Shown here one piece after another: positions 8,667 to 15,638 of a stretch of 21,451 nt of DNA. The translations under genes were made by a program, and so were the position numbers. The notes beneath the pieces were generated by a model that was not told the origin of the DNA, did not search any database, and saw nothing but the letters and a program-made list of their open reading frames with translations. This DNA comes from JAYEPK01 sp048569615. GTDB lineage: Archaea > Thermoplasmatota > Penumbrarchaeia > Penumbrarchaeales > Penumbrarchaeaceae. Location: the NCBI GenBank assembly GCA_048569615.1, contig JBLIRK010000044.1, forward strand, positions 1-21,451, given 5' to 3'. Position 1 is the first letter of the stretch. Every line of letters begins with the position of its first letter.

Positions 8667-9611
8667 TCATAGTTCCAATATGAACCTTCCCTTCTCCACT
8701 ATCATGTCACCGTCTATCAGGACCGTGGGTTTGAGCACCATTCCATCGACATGTATGTCGCAGCTAACCTGGCCTCCGAATGTGGAATTGTCCCCGAATC
8801 CGAAATGCACGGTGCCCTTGGCTTTCTGGTCTTCCAGGATGTTACCGATGACCCCTGAGCTCGGATTCATCCCTATGCCGAACTCGCACAGCGTCCTGGC
8901 GCATCTTCCCCTGTCCATTATGGTCTTCGACTCCTTGTTCCCCTTCACCTTTGTGAGCATACCCTTCCTGACCTCCATCTCCACCCTTTCCACGAGGGCG
9001 CCCATAAACGCCCCGTCCATTATTATGGTCCCCTCGGCGGACCTCTCGACCGGAGCGATGAATACCTCTCCTGCAGGCAGATTTGTGATGGATCCCCGCT
9101 TCTGGCAAAGACCCGTGTCCTCCACTATCCATTCCCTTCCCTCTATGGACATCTCAATATCAGTACCCTCGGGCGAGGTCACCCTGATCTTGCGGGACCT
9201 GCTGAATTTCCGGCCGAACTTCTTTACTGCCTTGGCGATCTTCTCGTAATCCGCCTCCAGGCCTCCTTTTTCGAGCATATTCATTGTCATTCCCGGCATG
9301 GTAACGACCCTCGCTCCCCTGGCCAGTGCCGCCCTTGTTGCATTCGTATATGTTATGGAATACGTGGTGGGAGCGACTATAACGTCGCAGTGGATCATGA
9401 TATCCGCAACTACAACCGGAGGCTCTGCCCCGTGGTGATCACCCAGGGGAATCTCGACCAGGATTGGGTCCAGCTTCAGGTCCTGCGCCGCTCTGAAGAA
9501 GGTCTGTCCTATCTCCATGGTATTCAGGTCGCAGAGGATCAGCATCCTGTCGGACCTTTTGGGTGAAAGGCAGTTGTTCAGCATCAGCTTTGCTTTGTCG
9601 ACCAGCTCCAT
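8667..9611 (-). CDS. M29/AmpS-type metallo-aminopeptidase
   Basis: 314 residues. The C-terminal half matches the short archaeal form of the aminopeptidase T (M29, COG2309) fold, a metal-dependent exopeptidase that removes N-terminal residues from peptides in the cytoplasm. Likely metal ligands are E182 (NLPAGEVFIAPVE), E243 (CEFGIGMNP), H269 (GTVHFGFGDN), and H287 and D289 (CDIHVDG). The protein is about 100 residues shorter than classical aminopeptidase T, and the tyrosine usually found between the histidines is not obvious. A related possibility is a NicX-like dioxygenase, which shares this fold, so the substrate is not certain. The ATG at 9611 follows an AAGGAGAG purine run. The gene sits 171 nt after pdxS with its own TATA-like sequence, and the PDO-like gene follows it. 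Confidence 0.82.
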   Translation of the reverse strand: MELVDKAKLMLNNCLSPKRSDRMLILCDLNTMEIGQTFFRAAQDLKLDPILVEIPLGDHHGAEPPVVVADIMIHCDVIVAPTTYSITYTNATRAALARGARVVTMPGMTMNMLEKGGLEADYEKIAKAVKKFGRKFSRSRKIRVTSPEGTDIEMSIEGREWIVEDTGLCQKRGSITNLPAGEVFIAPVERSAEGTIIMDGAFMGALVERVEMEVRKGMLTKVKGNKESKTIMDRGRCARTLCEFGIGMNPSSGVIGNILEDQKAKGTVHFGFGDNSTFGGQVSCDIHVDGMVLKPTVLIDGDMIVEKGRFILEL

Positions 9612-9689
9612 ATGCCCCCCTCTCTCCTTGCAAGGGTGGGATGCACAGGCGACGGCCTGACGGGAGGCCCAACCAGTTAGACTTTTGGG

Positions 9690-9707
9690 GTACCTGCCTT
9701 GAGGTAC
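9690..9707 (-). promoter_or_regulatory. Leader hairpin upstream of the aminopeptidase
   Basis: GTACCT (9690-9695) and AGGTAC (9702-9707) form a perfect 6-bp stem around a 6-nt loop. It lies between the probable TATA box and the aminopeptidase ATG, about 80 nt from the start codon. It could be a palindromic operator at the transcription start or an RNA hairpin. No known riboswitch is recognised. Confidence 0.35.
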
Positions 9708-9721
9708 GAATATGAAAGGGA

Positions 9722-9734
9722 CTTATACCCTATA
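9722..9734 (-). promoter_or_regulatory. Possible TATA region for the aminopeptidase operon
   Basis: On the minus strand this reads TATAGGGTATAAG. It lies downstream of the T7 tract that could end pdxS transcription, which argues for separate transcription of the aminopeptidase and PDO-like genes with a leader of about 90 nt. Confidence 0.35.
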
Positions 9735-9742
9735 CATCCCAG

Positions 9743-9749
9743 AAAAAAA
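9743..9749 (-). terminator. T-tract terminator after pdxS
   Basis: Seven consecutive T on the minus strand (TTTTTTT, followed by CTGGG) lie 34-40 nt after the pdxS stop. Archaeal termination typically needs only an oligo-T run without a hairpin, so this is a credible end for the pdxS transcript. Confidence 0.5.
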
Positions 9750-9782
9750 CACGGGGTCTAGTATTTCAATTTTTTTATAAGA

Positions 9783-10691
9783 CTACCAACCGCGGTGTTG
9801 CAGCTGCTTCTCGACGGGTATGTCAGCGGTGTTGATACCGCTCATGGGATCTCCTATTCCCTTGGAGACCTCTGCAAGTGTTGACGGATCATCGTAATGG
9901 GTTACGGCCTGGACAATGGCCTTGGCCATCATCTCCGGGTTTTTTGATTTGAAGATGCCGGAACCAACGAAGACGCCGTCGGACCCCATCTGCATCATCA
10001 TGGCGGCATCGGCTGGTGTTGCTACACCGCCAGCTGCGAAATTGACTACGGGCAGCCTCTGCAGCTCCGCGACCTCGACGACCAGTTCGTAGGGAGCCTC
10101 GATCTCCCTGGCAACGGAGAAGAGCTCCTGCTTGGTCTTGCCCTTCAACGATCTGATGGATCCCATTATCGCGTGCTGGTGCCTGACCGCCTCGATCACG
10201 TCTCCGGTACCGGCCTCCCCCTTGGTCCGGATCATTGCAGCTCCCTCGTGGATCCTCCTGAGGGCCTCCCCAAGCGATCTCGCTCCGCAAACGAAGGGCA
10301 CCTTGAAGAGCGTCTTTTCGATATGGTAGTGGGGATCCGCCGGGGTCAGGACCTCCGATTCGTCTATCATGTCAACCCCGAGTGCTTCGAGGATCTGCGC
10401 CTCCACGAAATGGCCGATCCTGGCCTTTGCCATGACGGGAATTGAAACGTTTTCGATTATCTCCAGTATCTTGGTGGGATCGGCCATCCTTGCCACCCCG
10501 CCCTGGGACCTGATGTCCGCCGGGACCCTTTCCAGTGCCATAACAGCAACGGCACCAGCCTCCTCGGCGATGTGGGCCTGCTCCGCGTTGGTGACGTCCA
10601 TGACAACCCCACCCTTCTGCATTTTGGCAAAACCCCTTTTCAAAAGCTCGGTTCCATGGCGCATCTTCTTAAGATCGATCTCTTTGGGCAT
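9783..10691 (-). CDS. pdxS: Pyridoxal 5'-phosphate synthase, lyase subunit PdxS
   Basis: Makes pyridoxal phosphate from ribose 5-phosphate, glyceraldehyde 3-phosphate and ammonia, the ammonia coming from glutaminase PdxT. The 302-residue (beta/alpha)8 protein is highly conserved: MDVTNAEQAHIAEEAGA with D32, PVMAKARIGH with K89, and AAMIRTKGEAGTG with K157. These correspond to D24, K81 and K149 of the B. subtilis enzyme with a constant offset of 8. GARSLGEALRR and NFAAGGVATPADAA are also typical. ATG 10691 is chosen because GAGGTG lies 5 nt upstream and the family starts close to this point; ATG 10718 would add nine residues. pdxT is not next to it in this window. The gene is divergent from nreA, and a T7 tract follows its stop. 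The PLP product would serve the nearby aminotransferase, though that link is only general. Confidence 0.97.
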   Translation of the reverse strand: MPKEIDLKKMRHGTELLKRGFAKMQKGGVVMDVTNAEQAHIAEEAGAVAVMALERVPADIRSQGGVARMADPTKILEIIENVSIPVMAKARIGHFVEAQILEALGVDMIDESEVLTPADPHYHIEKTLFKVPFVCGARSLGEALRRIHEGAAMIRTKGEAGTGDVIEAVRHQHAIMGSIRSLKGKTKQELFSVAREIEAPYELVVEVAELQRLPVVNFAAGGVATPADAAMMMQMGSDGVFVGSGIFKSKNPEMMAKAIVQAVTHYDDPSTLAEVSKGIGDPMSGINTADIPVEKQLQHRGW

Positions 10692-10744
10692 GCTAGCACC
10701 TCGATTTCGGGCCTCCATATGAAAGGCCTTATTTGAAATTGTCC

Positions 10745-10758
10745 TTTATTCATATAAC
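10745..10758 (-). promoter_or_regulatory. Probable TATA box for pdxS
   Basis: On the minus strand this reads GTTATATGAATAAA. Initiation 25 nt downstream falls near 10727, giving a leader of about 35 nt to the preferred ATG at 10691, enough to carry its GAGGTG ribosome binding site. This position would also include ATG 10718. Confidence 0.5.
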
Positions 10759-10770
10759 CGGGGGCACCGT

Positions 10771-10780
10771 TTTAATATAC
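10771..10780 (+). promoter_or_regulatory. TATA box for a leaderless nreA transcript
   Basis: TTTAATATAC is centred 25 nt before the nreA ATG at 10801, and no Shine-Dalgarno sequence precedes that ATG (the preceding bases are AT-rich: TTGATATAAT). This spacing is what a leaderless archaeal mRNA shows. Confidence 0.6.
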
Positions 10781-10800
10781 ACTAGCTTTGTTGATATAAT

Positions 10801-12075
10801 ATGGCTTTCCCCTACTGCGTCCAGTGCAAGGGAGCGCGAGATCTGTGCGGACTCGGCAGGTGCCCGCTCCTTGAGAAGATAAAGGAAAGGGTAAGGCCCG
10901 TGGAAACTGTGGGAAACAAGGTAGATGGCCCGTCTCCACCGTCCGTCTTCGTGGGCAGGGCGGGTTACCCCCGAATAACAGTGGGTCCGCTCACGGCGCC
11001 TCTGGATATCCCCCTTCCAGAAAGGATGGAGTCGCAGGAATTCCTCTTCGGACGCTCCATGGAGGACGTGTATTCCCTCAGGTCGTCGCTTGTGAGGGGT
11101 AAGTACAGGCTTGATGCGAGGCTATCAAGGGATCCCAGGATCATCGGCTCGGAGCCTCTTGTTGAGGCGGAAAGGAGATTCCCTATCAGGGGAAGAAAGG
11201 TCCTTTCCTCGGTCCAGGAGCTCGCTCTCTCCGCTAGATCACTGGAGACGGAAATGCAGATAAGCAGGATGGGTGCCAGAGGCCTGGAGGGGCCCCAGGT
11301 AGATTCCATATCGATGCCCATGGGCCCTTCCGTGAACGTGGACCGGATTGACCTCTCGCAGAATCCGAAGGTCCCGAATCCGGTGGAGAGGATTGTAGGG
11401 GATACCGATCTCGACGCCAGCTCTGCATCGGTTAACCTTCACCACTCCGGAATAGAGCTACAGCACCTCGTCAGACTCTTCTCGGTTGGACTTATGGGAG
11501 AGGGCAAGAAAAGGAGGCTCGTGCCCACAAGATGGTCCATCACGGCTGTTGACGATATACTCTCTCTTTCCCTGAAGGAGGAGGTTGTGGGCCTCGAGCC
11601 CCTGGAGATGTTCCTGCTATACCAGGGTGAGAAGTTCGGGAACCATTTCCTCATCGCGTTCTTTCCTCCTCCCTTCCGATACGAGATGCTGGAGCAGTGG
11701 CAGAGGGAATCGCTGTGGGGTCAGAGTCCGGTGATCCACGACCATGAAGGTCCACTGGGAAGGAAGGATTACGCATCCTCGATAACAGGTGCGTATTATG
11801 CGGCACGGCTTTCCTCGCTTCAGCATCTTAAGAGGATCGGAAGGAACGCGGGCGTCACGGTGATAAGGTGGATAACCGGTGACTACTGGGCTCCCCTGGG
11901 GGTATGGGTGATAAGGGAGACAGTGAGGAGAGCCCTTGAAAGCGAGCCAGAGGTCTTCGAATCCATGGAGGGATTGATCGAAAGGGTCGACCGCCTCTCC
12001 GGAATGAGGAACTGGAGGTCAAAGGCAAGGTATCTTACAAGGGACAGGCTGTCGTCCCTTGACGAGTTCCTTTGA
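10801..12075 (+). CDS. nreA: NreA-family archaeal DNA repair protein
   Basis: 424 residues, matching the archaeal Nre family, whose members bind PCNA and contribute to DNA-damage survival. The N-terminus is the characteristic zinc-binding segment CVQCKGARDLCGLGRC (C6, C9, C16, C21). Family landmarks follow: SVFVGRAGYPRITVGPL (~48), LLYQGEKFGNHFLIAFFPPP (~275) and the C-terminal part around VIRWITGDYWAPLGVWVIRE. The last residues, LSSLDEFL, resemble the C-terminal PCNA-interacting (PIP) peptide of this family, with the usual glutamine not conserved. The ATG at 10801 is fixed by the zinc motif starting at residue 6 and by the TATA box 25 nt upstream. The gene is divergent from pdxS and ends 2 bp from the convergent aminotransferase stop. 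The biochemical activity of the family is not settled. Confidence 0.92.
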   Translation: MAFPYCVQCKGARDLCGLGRCPLLEKIKERVRPVETVGNKVDGPSPPSVFVGRAGYPRITVGPLTAPLDIPLPERMESQEFLFGRSMEDVYSLRSSLVRGKYRLDARLSRDPRIIGSEPLVEAERRFPIRGRKVLSSVQELALSARSLETEMQISRMGARGLEGPQVDSISMPMGPSVNVDRIDLSQNPKVPNPVERIVGDTDLDASSASVNLHHSGIELQHLVRLFSVGLMGEGKKRRLVPTRWSITAVDDILSLSLKEEVVGLEPLEMFLLYQGEKFGNHFLIAFFPPPFRYEMLEQWQRESLWGQSPVIHDHEGPLGRKDYASSITGAYYAARLSSLQHLKRIGRNAGVTVIRWITGDYWAPLGVWVIRETVRRALESEPEVFESMEGLIERVDRLSGMRNWRSKARYLTRDRLSSLDEFL

Positions 12076-12077
12076 GC

Positions 12078-13184
12078 TCAACCCAGTGAATCAAGGAATG
12101 AATCGATCTCCGTCAGCGCACCCTTCACTTTGTCGTAGGATGCGGATACGGAGAACCTGAAGCCCTTCTCTATGTGGAAGAACTCCCCGGGGATGACCTT
12201 TACACCTCGCTCCATGAAGAGCCTCTCGCAGAACTCCCTGGAAGGGACGTCCAGGTCGTACCTTAGAAATCCGACTGCGCAGCCGTCCGGTTCGGACCAT
12301 CGGACGTCACCCCTTCCCTTTGCCCAGGCAGAGACCAGGTTCAATTTCTCCCTTACGGAATCGAATTCCGCGGGGAGCACCTCTTGCCTTCTCTTTAGCA
12401 TGGAAAGCGCCATGCGGTTCCCTATGGAGCTAACCATCGGGACTGTGAAGATCTTTTGCCTCCTGGCCTTGTTGATGACCCTTTTTGGACCGATGAGCCA
12501 TCCTGTGACCAATCCTCCCCCTCCGTAGACCTTTGTGACGGAGGAGGTTATTATCGATCTGTCATAGATCTCCGACATGGACGGGAAAGCATGGATCTGC
12601 TCCCCGGCGGAAAAGGTTATGGCGAAGTCCCTGTAAACCTCATCGACAAGCACCGGGATGTTCCTTTTATCCAGAATCTTGGCAACGTCTTCTAGCTGGT
12701 CTGCTGGAAGTCCCTTCCCCGAGGGATTGTTGAGGTTCTGAAGGACAAGCAGATCAGGCTTCAACGACTCGACCTTTTCCTTCAGCTCATTTATATCCAG
12801 GAGATAGTCATCCGGCCTCCTCTTTATTGTGTGGACCTCGCATCCCATGGCCCTGGGGATCTCGAGAAGCGGAGTGTAGATCGGTTTCTCGATCAGGACC
12901 TTTGAGCCCCTGCCCAGAATAGAGATGTAAGCCAGGAAGTTCGCCTCGCTGCAACCGTTGGTGAGCATGACCTGGGACGGATCGACCCCGTATTCGGCGG
13001 AAAGATGCTCCACAAGCCTCTGCTCCCCGGTGGATTTGGAACCTGCGAGCAGGGAATGGTCGAGGTCGGCATCTATGACCCCCTTCCATTTCGGTGCGAT
13101 ATTGCTCCACGCCATGTCATAGGCCGGCGAGGGTCTGTCCACTATCCATTCCACATGCTTGAATGCTGGAAAATCGAAGAACAT
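12078..13184 (-). CDS. PLP-dependent aminotransferase, class I/II
   Basis: 368 residues from the chosen start. Fold-type I aminotransferase features are clear: the glycine-rich cofactor loop TNGCSEANFLAY, NNPSGKGLP (substrate and PLP contacts), VDEVYRDF with the aspartate that pairs with the pyridine nitrogen, the Schiff-base lysine in SSVTKVYGGGG (K218), and a C-terminal FRFSVS arginine for the substrate carboxylate. The substrate cannot be read from the sequence. ATG 13184 has GGTGG 5 nt upstream and aligns well with the family; ATG 13226 adds a hydrophobic 14-residue stretch and overlaps the likely promoter. It is divergent from the membrane EEP gene and its 3' end is 2 bp from nreA. The enzyme needs PLP, which PdxS (encoded 1.4 kb away) makes. 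Confidence 0.9.
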   Translation of the reverse strand: MFFDFPAFKHVEWIVDRPSPAYDMAWSNIAPKWKGVIDADLDHSLLAGSKSTGEQRLVEHLSAEYGVDPSQVMLTNGCSEANFLAYISILGRGSKVLIEKPIYTPLLEIPRAMGCEVHTIKRRPDDYLLDINELKEKVESLKPDLLVLQNLNNPSGKGLPADQLEDVAKILDKRNIPVLVDEVYRDFAITFSAGEQIHAFPSMSEIYDRSIITSSVTKVYGGGGLVTGWLIGPKRVINKARRQKIFTVPMVSSIGNRMALSMLKRRQEVLPAEFDSVREKLNLVSAWAKGRGDVRWSEPDGCAVGFLRYDLDVPSREFCERLFMERGVKVIPGEFFHIEKGFRFSVSASYDKVKGALTEIDSFLDSLG

Positions 13185-13209
13185 CCGGTCCACCGCGGGG
13201 TTATCGACC

Positions 13210-13230
13210 AACAATATGATAAACATTTAT
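13210..13230. promoter_or_regulatory. Shared AT-rich divergent promoter region
   Basis: The only AT-rich block between the aminotransferase and EEP genes. ATATGATAAACATTTA on the plus strand, and its complement with TTTATCATAT, provide TATA-like sequences in both directions, each about 20-30 nt from a plausible start codon (13184 on minus, 13242 on plus). Both transcripts would therefore have very short or no leaders, and the two promoters overlap. Confidence 0.4.
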
Positions 13231-13241
13231 GGCAATGGCAT

Positions 13242-15593
13242 ATGGGGAAAAACAAACCCGGGACGGGAAGTGGAATGACGAAGGACCCAGAGAGGAAGAG
13301 GGTCGTTCTCAAATCGGGGCCGTACCACATCATCATGTGGAGCGTAGCATCCGCCCTAGGAGTGCTCATACTCCTGCAGTCTGCGAGGGAGCTCATTTCT
13401 TCGATCTACTACTACAACCTCGTCAACCTTTCCATCACCCCGCATGTGGCGCTGCTTCTGCTTGTTCTGATACCTTTAGGGATCGGTCGGTTTGTAAGAA
13501 GATCCGGTTGGAAGACGGGTTTCCTTCTTTCGGGTGCTGTAACGGTTTTCGCCCGGCTCCCCATGGGTATGGGTCTGGAGGACCCCCTGCATCTGGTCTT
13601 CAGCGCCATTACCTTTGCGGGCTCCTCCGTTTTCCTCACATTGGTACTCTCCCTTCACCGCAGGGAGAGGGAGGTTGACCCGGATGTATTCTCCTCCCAG
13701 TCCATCGTTGCTTCCTTCGGCATAGCGTATCTGCTTCTGACCTCGCTCTATGCTCTGGGGAGAGGATTGGACCCTTCCATCGTTCCGAAGGCGATGGGGC
13801 CGATGCTCTCCCCGATGCTCTCGGGGATCATCTGCGGTCTGATGGCGGTCTCCCTTTACGGAATGAAGGATGGGATAGTCCTTGCAAGGTCAAGGGGAGG
13901 CAAGGGGGCGCCGGGATCGAAGATCACCGGAGGCATGGCCGATGCATGGTCCCCCGCGTGGGGGATAGGAGCATCGATCTTCGTATTCATGGTTGTGATA
14001 TCGAATCCATCCGTGGTCGCCGGATGGCTGGGGGGCAGGATGGAATTCCAGTGGGTCCTTTCAATGACCATCGTGGCGCAGGGATTGTTCCTTATCTCCC
14101 TTCTCTCCTCATCCGGTTTCCTGCTCTCCCTCAGAAGGTCCTTCGGACATCCCAAGGGAGCGGTGATCGGAAATGTATTTCTGGTCCTTGCCGCCCTGAA
14201 CCTGTTCTTTTTCAAGTATCCGGTTCCCACCGCTCCATTGGTGATGATTTGGATAGGGATGGTCGATACATGGGTCATACTTGATGCCGCTACCGATCAT
14301 CGGCCGTTTGCAGGCGAAAGCTTCGAGATCGACGGGAGGAGCGGACGGAGGGTCATCGGATTCCCCCACAAGAAGAGGACGAGGACCTTTCCGGACCATT
14401 TCGGAAGAGCCGTGTCACTCGGACTTTCCCTTCCCTTCATTCTGATACTTTTGGTTACCGTCTCCATGAACTGGTCCTTCGTTCCGCTGGGTTTCCTCCT
14501 CAAAGGTTCGATCCCTCTTCTCATGTTCATAGGCGTCCTGGCCCTTGCTCTTACCGGTTTTTCATGCTCCAAGGCAAGGATCGAGGAACCCTCCGTCAAG
14601 ATCAGCCAGAGGACGCTCCACATCGACAAGGGCTCTCCCACCGTCGATGCTGGTAAAGGCTCTGGGACCGTAAGGGAGCTCTCGGAACTGTCGCCTAGAT
14701 TGAGGACCCAGTGGATAACGATCGGGGCGGTCACCATCACGTTCATCATCCTCACCGGTGTAATGAGCGTGGTGAATTATTCAGGGGGAGCAGAGAACAG
14801 GAGCCTCGTGGTCGGTGAGACCATCAGCGTGGTGACCTTCAACATTCACCACGGTTTCAGCAACGAGGGCAGGGTGGATCCGGTCCCCCAATACGAACTG
14901 CTCCGGGACCTGGACCCAGACATTGTCTTTCTCCAGGAAAGCGATTCGCTCAGATTTGCAGAGGGGAATATCGATCCCGCCTTCTATCTGTCCTCGAGGC
15001 TGAACATGCACCTCTTCAGGGGTCCGGACCCCGGGGAGGGAACCCACGGAGTGGCGATACTCTCCAGGTTCCCCATGGAAGATAGGAAGGTCCATCTCCT
15101 GGAATCCAACGAGACCCAGAGGGTAGCAATTTCCTGCAAGGTGAAGATGGCCGAAGTTCCCGTGAGGCTCGTGTCGCTCCATCTTGGTCTGGAAGAGAGC
15201 GAGAGGAGGATGCAGCTCTCAGAGCTGAAGGATATTTTGGAGGATTTCGAAGAGGAGATGATAGTCGGGGGTGATTTCAACACGGAGCCGGATGAGAGCT
15301 TCATGGCCTACATGAACCCCAAGCTCTTCGGCAGGGACTTTCCGGAGGGCGATCCCGCTTTTGTGAATGCGACCGGATTGAGGCTCCTCAGCGCCTGGCA
15401 CAGCGCTGACCAGTACAGCAGGAGCGGTCCGCTTACAGCTCCTACATTTCCCGCCCCGGGTCTTGATGAAGAGAGCCAGCATATCGACTACATCCTGTTC
15501 AGCACGGGTTTCTCGGTGCAGGAGTCCCGGATCGATGATGACAGGGAGGCCTCGGACCACAGGCTGGTCTGGACCCGGTTGAGGCTGCAATAG
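13242..15593 (+). CDS. Polytopic membrane protein with C-terminal EEP phosphodiesterase domain
   Basis: 783 residues. Residues ~45-525 carry about 13 hydrophobic segments (for example SIVASFGIAYLLLTSLYALG and VSLGLSLPFILILLVTVSMN), with a charged loop of about 45 residues around FPHKKRTRTFPDHF. Residues ~528-783 are an endonuclease/exonuclease/phosphatase domain with the full catalytic set: TFNIHHG (N534), LQESD (E566), GVAILSRFP, SLHLG, GGDFNTEP (D678, N680), HIDYILFS and ASDHRLVW (D772, H773). The substrate could be a phospholipid, sphingolipid or other phosphodiester; nucleic acid is less likely given the topology. A basic N-terminus inside and an odd number of segments would place the catalytic domain outside the membrane. 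Start choice: ATG 13242 or ATG 13275; an open frame continues back to 13005 but overlaps the aminotransferase. The M20 gene follows by 45 nt. Confidence 0.88.
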   Translation: MGKNKPGTGSGMTKDPERKRVVLKSGPYHIIMWSVASALGVLILLQSARELISSIYYYNLVNLSITPHVALLLLVLIPLGIGRFVRRSGWKTGFLLSGAVTVFARLPMGMGLEDPLHLVFSAITFAGSSVFLTLVLSLHRREREVDPDVFSSQSIVASFGIAYLLLTSLYALGRGLDPSIVPKAMGPMLSPMLSGIICGLMAVSLYGMKDGIVLARSRGGKGAPGSKITGGMADAWSPAWGIGASIFVFMVVISNPSVVAGWLGGRMEFQWVLSMTIVAQGLFLISLLSSSGFLLSLRRSFGHPKGAVIGNVFLVLAALNLFFFKYPVPTAPLVMIWIGMVDTWVILDAATDHRPFAGESFEIDGRSGRRVIGFPHKKRTRTFPDHFGRAVSLGLSLPFILILLVTVSMNWSFVPLGFLLKGSIPLLMFIGVLALALTGFSCSKARIEEPSVKISQRTLHIDKGSPTVDAGKGSGTVRELSELSPRLRTQWITIGAVTITFIILTGVMSVVNYSGGAENRSLVVGETISVVTFNIHHGFSNEGRVDPVPQYELLRDLDPDIVFLQESDSLRFAEGNIDPAFYLSSRLNMHLFRGPDPGEGTHGVAILSRFPMEDRKVHLLESNETQRVAISCKVKMAEVPVRLVSLHLGLEESERRMQLSELKDILEDFEEEMIVGGDFNTEPDESFMAYMNPKLFGRDFPEGDPAFVNATGLRLLSAWHSADQYSRSGPLTAPTFPAPGLDEESQHIDYILFSTGFSVQESRIDDDREASDHRLVWTRLRLQ

Positions 15594-15611
15594 ATAATGA
15601 TTTGTCCGAGA

Positions 15612-15626
15612 AGCCCATTCCGGGCT
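15612..15626 (+). repeat. Small hairpin before the M20 peptidase start
   Basis: AGCCC-ATTCC-GGGCT forms a perfect 5-bp stem with a 5-nt loop in the 45-nt gap between the EEP and M20 genes, one base before the GGGGTG ribosome binding site. It has no T run, so a terminator is unlikely. An effect on translation coupling is possible but unsupported. Confidence 0.35.
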
Positions 15627-15638
15627 GGGGTGTTCTGA

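Noticed and set aside
8584..8670. 29-residue N-terminal extension of the PDO-like protein from ATG 8670
   Set aside because: The ATGA overlap is attractive, but the added residues are atypical and ATG 8583 has a strong GGAGG. It is kept only as an alternative.
9612..9782. tRNA or riboswitch in the pdxS-aminopeptidase gap
   Set aside because: A cloverleaf with a T-loop consensus could not be drawn on either strand, and no known riboswitch core is apparent; only a short hairpin, a T tract and TATA-like sequence remain.
13005..13241. N-terminal extension of the membrane EEP protein
   Set aside because: This part overlaps the aminotransferase coding region in antisense, and the likely promoter lies at 13210-13230, so translation should begin at 13242 or 13275.
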